A stretch of 50,435 nucleotides of DNA, taken from positions 1-50,435 of the forward strand of contig PBOL01000010.1 in assembly GCA_002725315.1 (NCBI GenBank). Reading direction: 5' to 3'. The notes beneath the pieces were generated by a model. It worked only from the letters and a program-made list of their open reading frames with translations. It was not told where the DNA came from and ran no database searches. Below are positions 17,374-27,200 of the stretch, one piece after another. Within the stretch, counting starts at the first letter, position 1. Each line of letters begins with the position of its first letter. Both the position numbers and the translations under genes were made by a program. Origin of the DNA: Methanobacteriota archaeon (lineage in GTDB: Archaea; Thermoplasmatota; Poseidoniia; Poseidoniales; Thalassarchaeaceae).

Positions 17374-18528
17374 ATGTCGTCAGAATGGCCGCCGGAGGAA
17401 GTTAGTCTGACTACCGGAAAGAGGGTTCTTTTCCTTACCAAGGACATGGAGCTTATTCGAAAGCAGTTGTATGATGGGCTTGACCTTAGGATGGAGGACT
17501 TGTCGGTAGATGACCTCATGGACGACATCAATACTGACGTGATGACCCCAGCATGGGTATGCTTCGATCACGAGCCAGCAATAATCGCGGAGAACGCATA
17601 TGCAGGGCTAATTCACGAAGGGAGGAGGGTCTTCGAGCCTAGATCCCTAATTGACGGGGAGTTCGAGGTTATTGTTTCTGGGCATCGGAAGGGGACAGGC
17701 TCTAGCAGAGAAACTGCAGCTCAATGTGAGAGGTGGTCAGGAATCAGGATCGTGATTGCGGCATCATTTGCCCCTATTCACGAGCGCAACAATCTGAATC
17801 TGGGGCAACTAATGGGGGATCATTCCGTCCTAAAGAGGCTTCAAGATGGGGAGGGGATTCCTCTGTCTGAGTTCACTTCCAAGTACGACCAAGTAAGCGG
17901 ACTGATATTGGAGAGTGGGGGGATCTTACCTTTCGCAAAGAAGCTGAAGGAGGGTTCCATTGTTCTCCCAAAGAATACCACTGGACCCCGAAAGATGACA
18001 ATGGTAGAGAAGATAGTTGCAAACAAACTACTCGGAACAGAGGGGGGTTCTGGATTTGTAAAGCCCGGGGACGCGGTGTTGGCCCGAGTGGATGGTGGAT
18101 ATTCTCACGAGTTCACTACCGCCCAGGTACATACATTTCTGGAAGAGGAATACGGGCAGGACTACAGTCTTCCGAACCCCCCAAAGTTCGCTGTATTCGA
18201 AGACCATCTGCTCTATGCAACGGGAGTACCGAGGTTTGGTAGGTTCGAGGACAAGATCCAGAATCTTAGGGACATGCAGGTAGAGTTCCAGAGGCATACT
18301 GGGGTCCGGGACTATTCAGCTGAGAATGGGGTAAGTCCGGGAATCTGCCATCAGGTGGCCAGAGAGGAGTTTATCGATGTTGGTGACTTCATCCAAGCAA
18401 CCGATTCACACACCTGCATGGGAGGAGCATCAAATGCTCTAGCTTACGGAGTTGGCTCTACAGAGTATGCAAACCTGATACACAACCAATTTGCGTTCCT
18501 CAACGTTCCAGAGAGCATTCGGTTTTAG
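17374..18528 (+). CDS. Aconitase-family hydro-lyase, N-terminal part (swivel domain plus start of catalytic domain; ends at an in-frame TAG)
   Basis: 384 residues of an iron-sulfur hydro-lyase. The swivel domain comes first (about residues 50-165): DINTDVMTPAWVCF and the catalytic-serine loop GHRKGTGSSRETAAQ. The catalytic domain then begins with MTMVEKIVANKLLG (about 209), GFVKPGDAVLARVD, DHLLYATGVP and the active-site DSHTCMGGASNALAYGVGSTE. The swivel-first order is that of AcnB, not of AcnA. The frame stops with TAG in the middle of a conserved segment, VPESIRF-stop-LVGRLDPGCTAKDV, and carries on in the same frame. Whether the substrate is citrate (aconitase) or isopropylmalate is not certain; icd nearby favours aconitase. 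Alone, this part lacks the iron-sulfur ligands and should be inactive. Confidence 0.85.
   Translation: MSSEWPPEEVSLTTGKRVLFLTKDMELIRKQLYDGLDLRMEDLSVDDLMDDINTDVMTPAWVCFDHEPAIIAENAYAGLIHEGRRVFEPRSLIDGEFEVIVSGHRKGTGSSRETAAQCERWSGIRIVIAASFAPIHERNNLNLGQLMGDHSVLKRLQDGEGIPLSEFTSKYDQVSGLILESGGILPFAKKLKEGSIVLPKNTTGPRKMTMVEKIVANKLLGTEGGSGFVKPGDAVLARVDGGYSHEFTTAQVHTFLEEEYGQDYSLPNPPKFAVFEDHLLYATGVPRFGRFEDKIQNLRDMQVEFQRHTGVRDYSAENGVSPGICHQVAREEFIDVGDFIQATDSHTCMGGASNALAYGVGSTEYANLIHNQFAFLNVPESIRF
18526..18528 (+). other. In-frame TAG codon inside the aconitase-family reading frame
   Basis: Codon 385 of a frame that is otherwise continuous from 17374 to 19365 (664 codons with the final TAA). The residues on both sides join into a normal family segment with one residue replaced, so nothing is inserted or lost. 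One base change from AAG, GAG or CAG would create it. No ribosome site precedes the following TTG. Confidence 0.9.
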
Positions 18529-19365
18529 TTGGTTGGGAGATTGGATCCCGGGTGCACCGCCAAAGACGTCATTCTTCACATTCTTTGGAAGTTTGCAGCG
18601 AACTCAGATACCTTGGATAGAAGCATGGAGTTCGGTGGACCGGGTCTAGCTAGCCTGTCGATGGACGAAAGAGCCACCTTGTGCAATATGGCAACTGAGT
18701 GCAGCGCGAAGACGGGGATTTGCGAAGCAGACGATAAGACAGTAGAGTGGTTGAAGTCCAGGCGCTCTAGCACTTCTGAGGAAGACATCAGAGGTGCGTT
18801 CGTATGGCCAGACGAAGGTGCAGAATACGATGGGGGGATTCATGAAATCGACCTCTCGAAAATTCGGCCCATGGTGGCTCATCCAGGAAACCCGGACGAA
18901 GGGGTCCCCTCGGATCCGACTAATGGCGCATATATCGATGAAATCGGCGAAGTTCGGATAGACATAGCCTACGCAGGATCTTGTACAGCTGGTAAGGATG
19001 ATGACTTCTCCTATTACGCGATGGTCTGCGAATCTGCGCTCGAATCTGGGCTAACCATTGCTGAAGGGGTGGACTGTTACATCCAGTTTGGCTCTAAATC
19101 TGTGAAGGAGCTCGCTAGCAGAATGGGCTGGACTGAAACTTTCGAGAAGGCCGGTGTGAAGTTGATTGATCCTGGATGTGGTGCGTGCATAGGTGCTGGT
19201 CCTGGTGTGAGTGAGAGTGCCGAACAGGTAACTGTCTCAGCGATTAACAGAAACTTCCAGGGCCGTTCTGGACCAGGAATGCTCTACCTTGCTAGTCCAC
19301 TTACTGTGATGACAAGTGCATTCACTGGAAAAATTACTTCTTGGCACCCTGATGTATTCTCCTAA
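18529..19365 (+). CDS. Aconitase-family hydro-lyase, C-terminal part with the iron-sulfur ligands
   Basis: 278 residues continuing in the same frame after the TAG. It begins LVGRLDPGCTAKDVILHIL, the normal continuation of the catalytic domain. The three [4Fe-4S] ligands are all here: AGSCTAGK (Cys 152 of this part) and DPGCGACIGAG (Cys 217 and 220). The usual SCTN-x-R motif reads SCTAGK, so the substrate-contact Asn and Arg are Ala and Lys. An independent start would be the TTG directly after the TAG, with no ribosome site, so separate translation looks weak. Either this is the second half of a gene broken by a nonsense change or sequence error, or the product is made by read-through. Ends in TAA, 57 bases before top6B. 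Confidence 0.85.
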   Translation: MVGRLDPGCTAKDVILHILWKFAANSDTLDRSMEFGGPGLASLSMDERATLCNMATECSAKTGICEADDKTVEWLKSRRSSTSEEDIRGAFVWPDEGAEYDGGIHEIDLSKIRPMVAHPGNPDEGVPSDPTNGAYIDEIGEVRIDIAYAGSCTAGKDDDFSYYAMVCESALESGLTIAEGVDCYIQFGSKSVKELASRMGWTETFEKAGVKLIDPGCGACIGAGPGVSESAEQVTVSAINRNFQGRSGPGMLYLASPLTVMTSAFTGKITSWHPDVFS

Positions 19366-19391
19366 AATGCAGTGTTAATTGCTTCGACCGA

Positions 19392-19400
19392 GGTATATTC
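19392..19400 (+). promoter_or_regulatory. TATA-like element for top6B
   Basis: GGTATATTC ends 22 bases before the ATG at 19423, the spacing of an archaeal TATA box to a leaderless start. This supports the ATG over an upstream GTG at 19372, which would place the element inside the coding region. Confidence 0.45.
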
Positions 19401-19422
19401 AATAGCGGTCTCGATTCGGGGG

Positions 19423-21573
19423 ATGATTACTGCTCAAGCCCCGCGTCATTTGGACATGGGAGGACTTGGTGGAATTGGTGATTTCGTGGACCCTGCAGAA
19501 AAAGTTGCCAGCAAACAAAAACAGATTTCAATCAGCGAGTTCTTCGAGAAGAACAAGCATTTCTTGGGTTTCGATACACTACAGAGATCTTTAATCACAG
19601 CAGTAAAGGAAGCAGTAGACAATTCGCTTGATGCCTGTGAAGAAGCGAGGATTCTCCCAGAAATTAGAGTTGAGATAAGGAGGCTAAAGGGAGACCGTCT
19701 TAGGCTAATTACTCAAGACAATGGCCCGGGGATACCTAGAGAGGACATCGAGAACGTTTTCGGAAAATTCCTCTTGGGTTCTAGGTTCCACGCAATTCGC
19801 CAGACGAGAGGCCAGCAGGGCATAGGAATTACAGGGGTAGTAATGTACAGCCAATTGACTGCTGGATCAAAGACAAAGGTAGTCTCCAAGATTTCGAGAG
19901 ATTCGTCTGCAGTTTTCGTTGAATTGGGAATTGACACACGACGAAACAAGGCAACTAAATCCGGGGAGAACCGGGATATCTGGATAGATGGAAAAACGGG
20001 TGAGGCGGTGTCACACGGATTGAGGATCGAGACAGAGATGAGGGCAAAGTACCAGAGAGGTAGACAGTCGGTTCACCAGTATCTTAGAATGACTTCCATC
20101 GTCAACCCTCATGCCAGTATCTCATTAGTTGTACAGGATAGGGATGGCAGCACGATAGAGGAGGAGGACTGGCAAAGGACTACTGAGAGGCTGCCTCGCG
20201 TAGTGAGTGAGATTCGTCCGCACCCACATGGAATGCAACTTGGTTCACTACAAAGAATGCTTAAGGAGTCGGAAGAGAGGAAATTAACTTCTTTCCTAAG
20301 GCACAATTTCTCTGGGGTCAGCATGAGAGCAGCGAGAGAAATTCTCGCGGAAGCTGGATTAGACGAAGGCAGGAGTCCAAAGAGGATATCGGGAGACGAT
20401 GCTCAGGAAATGATTGCAGCCTTCAAGAAAGTCAAGTTACTATCTCCCCCAACCGATTGTCTCTCACCGATAGAAGACTTGCTGATCAAGAAGGGTCTTT
20501 CTAAGGCCATTGACTCCAGGTTTGCATCTACAATCACAAGGAATCCAAAGGTTACCCAAGGAAACCCGTTTCAGATAGAGGTGGGTTTGGTTTTCGGTGG
20601 CGACCTTAGCGCTGACGGGCCAATTGAGGTGCTCAGGTTCGCAAATAGAGTTCCTCTGATGTACCAGCAAGGAGGTTGCCTCCTAACCAAGGCACTCGAG
20701 GCGGTTGACTGGAAGCGGTACGGACTAGACCACCCTGGCGGCAAGGGCATCCCCAAGGGTCCTGCGGCAGTACTGATTCACCTGGCCTCCACCAACGTTC
20801 AGTTCACTAGCGAGGCGAAAGAAGCAGTATCCGACAATGAAGAGGTGTTCGAGGAGATTCGTTTGGCCATGCTAGAAGTTGGAAGAGGTCTGAAGGGCTA
20901 TCTAAAGAAGAGTTCTCAGAGAAAGAAGGCAAGAGAAAAATTCGAGTTGATCAACATCATTCTTCCTGAGATATCAAAGAAATCCTCAGAGTTACTATCA
21001 AGGGATGAGCCGGATTTGGCACCGATTATCACCAAGATCATGGATGCGGTATTTTGCGAAGAGGAATTGGGTTGGGATGAGGAAAGAGGGCTTGCCACGT
21101 GTTCGATCACTGTTTACAACTACACTGCTAGGGCTAGAGCCTACACTATTCTTGCAAAATGGCCCGAAAGCGATGGGACTGCGATAACAGAAAATCCACT
21201 GGGTGGCAGCAAGCAAGCCAGAGGACTATGGGCATGGAGGCTCGATACACTTAATCCGGGTTCAGCGACTACGATTCATTTTGGGGTATCTGGACTGAGA
21301 AAGGGAGAATGGGGTGATGCAGAGATTTTCTACAGAGGCAATGGCGAGATAATTGGGGCGACCAGAATTGATGAGAAGTTGCTCGAAGAACTGAGGAGAT
21401 CGGAGGCTCTGGAAGCAGCTGAGGTCGAGTTGGAGGGGCCGAAGGAGCCAATCTCCCAACTCAAAGAAAGGGCTGAACAGAATGAGGCTTCGCAGCCCCA
21501 AAAACTGAGTGATGGTCAGACTAGCCTGTTTGAGGATTTCACCACTAGGGACGGATTGGAGGTTGACGAGTGA
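19423..21573 (+). CDS. top6B: DNA topoisomerase VI subunit B
   Basis: ATP-operated clamp subunit of the type IIB topoisomerase that relaxes and decatenates DNA. GHKL ATPase motifs are clear: EAVDNSLDAC (N box), DNGPGIP, and GQQGIGITGVVMY as the glycine lid. A helix-two-turn-helix region and a transducer domain follow, with the switch-lysine region HPGGKGIPKGPAA. The C-terminal third is an Ig-like domain and an acidic tail ending EVDE. I chose ATG 19423 (716 residues) because it follows a GGGGG run and a TATA-like element; GTG 19372 would add 17 poorly conserved residues. The TGA overlaps the next gene by four bases, so A and B subunits are coupled. Confidence 0.95.
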   Translation: MITAQAPRHLDMGGLGGIGDFVDPAEKVASKQKQISISEFFEKNKHFLGFDTLQRSLITAVKEAVDNSLDACEEARILPEIRVEIRRLKGDRLRLITQDNGPGIPREDIENVFGKFLLGSRFHAIRQTRGQQGIGITGVVMYSQLTAGSKTKVVSKISRDSSAVFVELGIDTRRNKATKSGENRDIWIDGKTGEAVSHGLRIETEMRAKYQRGRQSVHQYLRMTSIVNPHASISLVVQDRDGSTIEEEDWQRTTERLPRVVSEIRPHPHGMQLGSLQRMLKESEERKLTSFLRHNFSGVSMRAAREILAEAGLDEGRSPKRISGDDAQEMIAAFKKVKLLSPPTDCLSPIEDLLIKKGLSKAIDSRFASTITRNPKVTQGNPFQIEVGLVFGGDLSADGPIEVLRFANRVPLMYQQGGCLLTKALEAVDWKRYGLDHPGGKGIPKGPAAVLIHLASTNVQFTSEAKEAVSDNEEVFEEIRLAMLEVGRGLKGYLKKSSQRKKAREKFELINIILPEISKKSSELLSRDEPDLAPIITKIMDAVFCEEELGWDEERGLATCSITVYNYTARARAYTILAKWPESDGTAITENPLGGSKQARGLWAWRLDTLNPGSATTIHFGVSGLRKGEWGDAEIFYRGNGEIIGATRIDEKLLEELRRSEALEAAEVELEGPKEPISQLKERAEQNEASQPQKLSDGQTSLFEDFTTRDGLEVDE

Positions 21574-22676
21574 CTATGGACAGACAGAAAACAAAGGAAG
21601 AAGTGATTGAGGCATTGCATGGTGTTGCTTCGGAAATGCATGACAAGATGCTGAAGGGCAATCCGCCCACAATGACCCTTCCAGTGAGATCAAAGTCAAA
21701 CATAGGATTCGACAAGAAGTTGGGCGTCTACAAATACGGGAAGAAGAAGACGGTGCGTGACGCTACCTCACTAGGTTCGGCGAGACAGCTTCTCAGAGCC
21801 TTGCATATCACCGATTTCGTAGAGGGCATGATTACGGATGGGAAGACATCGACGCTGAGGGAAATGTACTACATCTCAGAGGGTTGGGGCCATGGAAAGT
21901 TCTCCAGCCAGAACGAGAGCAATGGAGTCTCTGAGGATCTGGAGATAGTCACAAAGTGCCTCAGAGAGGACTTCGGTCTCAGGCCAGAGGAGGACGGGGC
22001 ACGAATAATCGGGAACGTTACCTTCGAAGAGAGGAATCGGAGGGGGGACTGGATGCGGATAAACTGCCGTGATGATGTAGGCGGCTCCGGATATGGGGTC
22101 CCCTACAACGTGGAGTCGGAGAAGTTGAGGATGATCGAGGAAGATATCGACTTCGTGATGGCCATAGAGACTGGTGGAATGTTTGACAGATTGGTAGAGA
22201 ATGGGTTCGACGAAGAGGCGCGATGTGCCCTAGTACATCTGAAGGGACAACCAGCAAGATCTACTAGGAGGATTATGAGGAGGATGAGCGATGAATGGAA
22301 CAAACCAATTTTGGTCTTCGCTGATTGTGATCCTTGGTCTTTCAGAATATATGCTAGCATTGCTTACGGTGCAATCAAGACGGCACACATATCTGAGTAC
22401 CTGGCAACTAAGGAAGCAACGTATCTCGGAATAACCGCAGACGACATTCTAGCTTACGACCTGCCGAGTGACGAGTTGACAAAGCAAGACATGAATGCAT
22501 TAGAGGCAGAATTGAGTGACCCTAGATTCGCAACCGGATGGTGGCAAGAACAAATAGGTCTGATGAAAGAAATCGGCAGGAAGGCAGAACAGCAGTCTCT
22601 TGCCAAATACGGTTTAGATTTCGTTACTGACACCTATTTGCCGGAAAAGCTGTCCGCACTAGGACTATCCTACTGA
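21570..22676 (+). CDS. top6A: DNA topoisomerase VI subunit A (Spo11-like)
   Basis: The DNA-cleaving subunit, homologous to Spo11. It forms a 5-prime phosphotyrosyl bond through a tyrosine of the LREMYYIS motif (Tyr 100 or 101) in the CAP-like domain. The Toprim domain shows [13 protein letters not shown] and the metal-binding [13 protein letters not shown]. Length 368 is normal. Starts at GTG 21570, overlapping the top6B stop as GTGA; ATG 21576 is an alternative two codons later. Together with top6B it gives the complete heterotetramer. Confidence 0.96.
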   Translation: MTMDRQKTKEEVIEALHGVASEMHDKMLKGNPPTMTLPVRSKSNIGFDKKLGVYKYGKKKTVRDATSLGSARQLLRALHITDFVEGMITDGKTSTLREMYYISEGWGHGKFSSQNESNGVSEDLEIVTKCLREDFGLRPEEDGARIIGNVTFEERNRRGDWMRINCRDDVGGSGYGVPYNVESEKLRMIEEDIDFVMAIETGGMFDRLVENGFDEEARCALVHLKGQPARSTRRIMRRMSDEWNKPILVFADCDPWSFRIYASIAYGAIKTAHISEYLATKEATYLGITADDILAYDLPSDELTKQDMNALEAELSDPRFATGWWQEQIGLMKEIGRKAEQQSLAKYGLDFVTDTYLPEKLSALGLSY

Positions 22677-22713
22677 AAATAAGCCTGATAGATGTGTATC
22701 CCCGGGACCCGTC

Positions 22714-23436
22714 ATGGCGAGTGGTAGGAAGAGGTGGGCGATCCGCTCAACCGGCTCTTCATTTATCCTCTTGGTTCTAGCAATTGTTGCAATGATCCAG
22801 ATATATCCTAGTCTGGCTTTCGATCCCGATGAATACGTCGTGAAAGTAGAACCGGGCGAGTCGGTCCAATTTGATTTGACTGAGGAGACCTTGTTGACTT
22901 GTCTCCGAGTTAATGAAGGAGCAAGTCCGGCGAGTGAACTGAGGCTGGAGAGTTCCAATGGAAGCGAGTTACCGGGCCGCTCTCCAGGATTTATTGAGTC
23001 GGACAGGCCGGGTCTAGACGATCAAAAGATATACTCGCCCGTGAGGATTTTCGACGGCATCGAAGAGGGGGCTTACACTTTACACAATGACGCAGAGTCC
23101 TCCATACTTTGTCTGGTCGACGACGGAGCAATGGCTGACGATTTGTACGGAAATCCGTGGCTATACTTGTTCTATGTCGGATGCTGCCTAGGACTCCCCA
23201 TTGGGCTGATTGGCTTGGTTCTAGCCATCATGGTGTGGACCGACAAGAGGAAGTTGCCGGATCAATTCGTAATTATCAATGATGGAAGGGTACTGATATC
23301 GGAAGTGGATGGGGCGGATATCGTTCAAGAGCAGCAAATTGGAGTCCCGGGCCCATTTGTAGAAGGGCCTGTTGAAGAGAACGAAGAACGTTCGGGAGAT
23401 TCGGATAAGCGCTGGGTCGAGTGGGATGACGGCTGA
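22714..23436 (+). CDS. Hypothetical membrane protein with an extracytoplasmic domain
   Basis: 240 residues, unrecognised. An N-terminal hydrophobic helix (residues about 15-35, SSFILLVLAIVAMIQIYPSL) is followed by a beta-rich domain of about 110 residues with two cysteines (LLTCLRVNEG and SSILCLVDDG), a likely disulfide outside the cell. A second membrane helix (about 147-170, including a Gly-Cys-Cys) leads to a cytoplasmic acidic tail of about 65 residues. Starts at ATG; stands 37 bases after top6A and may be read on from it. Confidence 0.72.
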   Translation: MASGRKRWAIRSTGSSFILLVLAIVAMIQIYPSLAFDPDEYVVKVEPGESVQFDLTEETLLTCLRVNEGASPASELRLESSNGSELPGRSPGFIESDRPGLDDQKIYSPVRIFDGIEEGAYTLHNDAESSILCLVDDGAMADDLYGNPWLYLFYVGCCLGLPIGLIGLVLAIMVWTDKRKLPDQFVIINDGRVLISEVDGADIVQEQQIGVPGPFVEGPVEENEERSGDSDKRWVEWDDG

Positions 23437-23495
23437 GCAACAATGCAATCTGTAGTAGATTAGTTCCGAGTGGGTTTTTAGAGGCCCCTGACTAC

Positions 23496-23510
23496 CCAAC
23501 CTTGGGTTGG
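23496..23510. promoter_or_regulatory. Inverted repeat at the start of the ArsR-type regulator gene, possible operator
   Basis: CCAACC-TTG-GGTTGG is a perfect six-base-pair inverted repeat ending five bases before the GTG start. A T-rich TATA-like stretch (gggttttta) lies about 15-25 bases further upstream. A dimeric winged-helix repressor binding its own start region would use such a site; this is inference. Confidence 0.35.
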
Positions 23511-23515
23511 TAAGT

Positions 23516-24256
23516 GTGGTAGGCTTCGACGAGTCCCTTAGCATACTGGAGAATTCCACCAGAAGGGACATCCTCAGATGCTTGGTCAAGGAGCCCCACT
23601 ACCCACTTCAATTATCAGAAATACTTGATGTTAGTCAACAGGCGATCGTCAAGCATTTGAAAGTTCTAGAAAAGGCTGGTTTCGTTGACTCAGAGAGTAA
23701 GAAGTCGGACAAAGGAGGTCCTCCAAAGAAGGTATACAGGGTCAATCAGTCGTTTTCAATACGACTAGACCTCGGTCCAGACCTTTTCAGAGCCGAGCAC
23801 AGAAAGATGCCGAGGGGCGGGGCCGTGAAATTGTCGGGCAGTCTTCCGAGGGAGCTTGGGCAAATTGCTCGGAGTATCGGCAATAAGAGATCAATCCCAA
23901 TGGTCGACGCAATGGGGGTTCTGTCTGACCTGGATTCTGCTCTAGAAAGGGTAGATGAGCAGAGGGATGCAATCATTGCTCTGCACCAACAAGTTATGCA
24001 CAAGGTTTCACCCAGTGTCGAAGAGGAGTTCGAATCTTACGAAGAAAGGCAGCTCGCCCATGAAATGATGAGGAATCCCAGGAGGCCATTAGATCTGGAC
24101 ATCTTCTCAAACAGTCTCAGAATTCAATCGGTACATGCCGAGAAGATGATGGACACACTTAGGAATCGCCTGATGAGAGACTTCGCCTCCAACAGAGGGA
24201 GCTTCATAGCAGGCAGCGAAAGCGCACCCCTCCCTTGGTGGATGGCAAAGAAGTAG
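23516..24256 (+). CDS. ArsR-type winged-helix transcription regulator
   Basis: 246 residues. The N-terminal 75 residues form the winged helix: ILENSTRRDILRCLVKEPHYPLQLSEI, recognition helix VSQQAIVKHLKVLEKAGFV, and a wing ending KVYRVNQ. The remainder is a helical domain with charged, possibly coiled segments (SALERVDEQRDAIIALHQQV), likely for dimerisation. No metal-binding cysteine motif is evident, so the signal is unknown. GTG 23516 was chosen; TTG 23507 is nine bases upstream and lies inside the inverted repeat. Ends in TAG directly against the stop of the convergent surface-protein gene. Similar regulators are common in Thermoplasmatota. Confidence 0.85.
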   Translation: MVGFDESLSILENSTRRDILRCLVKEPHYPLQLSEILDVSQQAIVKHLKVLEKAGFVDSESKKSDKGGPPKKVYRVNQSFSIRLDLGPDLFRAEHRKMPRGGAVKLSGSLPRELGQIARSIGNKRSIPMVDAMGVLSDLDSALERVDEQRDAIIALHQQVMHKVSPSVEEEFESYEERQLAHEMMRNPRRPLDLDIFSNSLRIQSVHAEKMMDTLRNRLMRDFASNRGSFIAGSESAPLPWWMAKK

Positions 24257-27200
24257 TCAGAAGACCATGTCGTCGTCGTCGACCCCAGGCATTAGGCTGC
24301 TAAGCTCTGCAAATCTTGCGAGAGCGGCTACCCTGCGACCCCAGACTACGTACCCAGCCACACCGACAAGCGAAAAGGTGGCGCCCACAATAATCACTGG
24401 TACAGAGTACTTCGCGACGACGTCTACGCCAACGTCGAGGGCTCCCCACGTGGAGCTCATCTTACCCCCACTGATGGCCATGATATTGTTCGTTTCGTCG
24501 GTCTCGACGATGTTGTTGTCTGGATCTACAACAACGACGATTTCGTGATTGCCTGCCTCGACCATGTAGAGAAGTGTGATTGGGTTAGCTTCCTCGGTGT
24601 CGGTCTGACCAATCGGCATTATTGCCTTGACGAGCTGCCTGTAGACGATGTTGCCCTCGTCACAGCCGTTTCTCTTGATATCTGATGGTGACTGGTCCTT
24701 GCAGAGGATGATGTTCACATCCGCTGCGTGGGCGTTTCCTCGGTTCAACACGTATACGCTAACAGAGAGCATCTCACCAATCTCTCCCTCGTTAGAGGAG
24801 ATGTCTACCCTGTACAGATCAAGATCCGGGGCCCGGAGCCTGAGCTCGAGTACCTGCTCATTGTCGTCGCATTCTGGGGGAGGGTTGTCCAACAGGCCGT
24901 CCTTGTTGGCGTCGATAGTGCAAGAGTCCTCCCATATTGGGGTCTCATCATGGTCGCCACCTTGCTCAGAAGAGCCATGTTCGGATAGTAACTTGATTCC
25001 GATGAAGCGGTCCTGTAGTGCTGCATCGGGAGCAATGGAAACTATGACTACTAATTGTAGAGTTTCGTAGGGCTGCATCCTTGGAAGAGTGACGGTCCCG
25101 CTGGATGTGACGAAGCATTCGTCTGTCTCCTCAGGGAGTATCTCAGTCGCGGTGAGTTCGGAGCAGGGTTTCTCTAGGGGGTATTCAGACCTGAATCCCT
25201 CTAGCAGCGCATATTCGATTTCCCATGTGCTAAGCGGACCTAGGCCTGGTTTCACGCCCCATACGTTGTCTGCAATCGTGTTATTATGGACAGTTGGTCT
25301 ATCTTCGACGTTGCCGAAGTTTGAGACGTTCAGAGTGAACCGGACTATTCTGCTTGGGGCTGTCGTCTTGATCTTGCTCTCTACAGATGGATCTAGAGTT
25401 ATCCTCATGTCATGGAACTCTACAATCTCCACCCTTACTACTATCTGATCTTGGAGTCTAGTACCCTCGAATGGCTCTTCGCTCATCACGTTGAACGTTA
25501 GAGTATACTCGCCAGCCAGAGTCTGCTCGGGAACGTTGATGGAAATCTGTACAGTCTGGGACTCGTCCCTATCAAGCTCAGTGAACAGAATCCGGGGAAT
25601 GTTTAGATCCCAAACATGGGACTCCCCGTTCGCATCTACAATGGAAGCGATCGAGATGTCGAAGCGGTCCGGCCCGTTTCCTAGGTTGTTGATCGTGGTA
25701 TCCATGTCGTATGATTGGCCGGGGTATAATTCCAGCATGGTGTTCTCGACATCGGCTTCTAACTCGTACCTCTGAACGACGTTGGTCAGAATTAGGACTG
25801 AGTCGCGGACCTTCGGAGAGCCGTCCAAATGTGCTCTGATTGTCACAGATTCTCCTATTCCTGCTGTTGAGTTGAAGGGTGAGCACATTTCTGCTGTAAC
25901 GCTGTATGGAGTCTCTATCTGCGCCCAGTAGATGTCCTCATCTGCAGAAGACGAGGCACCCGGCCAATCGGAGAAGTCCAGGTCCACCGTCCAATGCTCG
26001 AACCTCCAAGTTAGGAGATCGAAGTTTGGTGGTTTCTCCGTGGGTGCTCCAGGGGTGGTGAAAACTAGGTCCCCGGGAGTGAAGTGCTTTGTCACCTGTA
26101 TCGGGAACTCGGCGCATTCTCCCGGTAGAACGTACAGCTTCGTGTCACCGATTTCGAATACTATGTTCCCCGTGGTTCTGATTGAGACGTTTATCCAAAG
26201 CTCAAGAACGTCAAATGTCCCTCTGTCTATGGACAACACCGGTTCACCGGTAGACCATCCTTTGAGATAAATTACGAACGTACCCGGATCTTGTGACTCT
26301 GGAACTGATACCTTGAGGTTCCTAGTGACTGTTTGCCCGGGATCAAGGGAAATAGACAGAGGGAAGTCTATCCCCCAACCGAACGGTAGAGCCCACTCAT
26401 TCTGACCCCCTAGGGTCGAGGGGTCGTAGAATGCAAATGTGTCGAAGACGTTGCCGGTGTTCCGAATTGAGATTGAGAATACTGCTGACTTGCCTTGCTC
26501 AACATCGACCTGGAAATGGCTGGTGTCTAACTCAATTCCGTGAACCACGTCCATGAGAGTTAGGAGCATGAGTTCGTTGCGAATCGCGGGGTCCTTGTGA
26601 GATGTGGCAAGAATCCTAATCTGGGCCAACTCGTCCTGCTTAGCCTGGTAAATTGTGGGGGCTCTTACCCTGACGTACAATGGGACGATTTCCCCTCCTT
26701 CCAAGAATACAGGGGTGGAGTCAAAGACGGGGGTGTTGTTGGTCGCGAAGAACAGGGTGGCCGTCCAGTTGTTTGGCACACCGTCCATGGTTACAGTGAA
26801 CGTGTCCTGGACCAACTCGGCCGGACCGGGTGTTGGGTTGGCAATTGTGATATTGAAGGTAGTTAGTTCGCTGGGTTGTATCGTGTGATAGAAAGTCTCT
26901 GCCTCGGCCGGGCAATCATACGGGTATCCCTCGATATTGGTATTTGCCTGCATCTTTTCATCGCATGCTAGGGAGACATCAACTAGACCCGTTAGTACGT
27001 GTACGTAGCATAACGTGTACTTGTTTCCATTGCTCTGATCGTTGCACTTATTCGTATCCGACCAACCAAGGTGAGCCCCGCTTCCCAGATCGTTGGCGAA
27101 TGCGGGAGGCATCCCGAAATCAGGAATTAATGGAGAGTTGGGTCCCAATTTGTCCGACTGCCACTCGGTAACTGGAACTCTTTGCCAGGGGTCAAAAATC

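Noticed and set aside
18526-18528. Pyrrolysine or general amber recoding
   Set aside because: TAG is the normal stop of many genes in the window, and no pyl gene or tRNA with a CTA anticodon is seen. It is kept only as one possible explanation in the finding.
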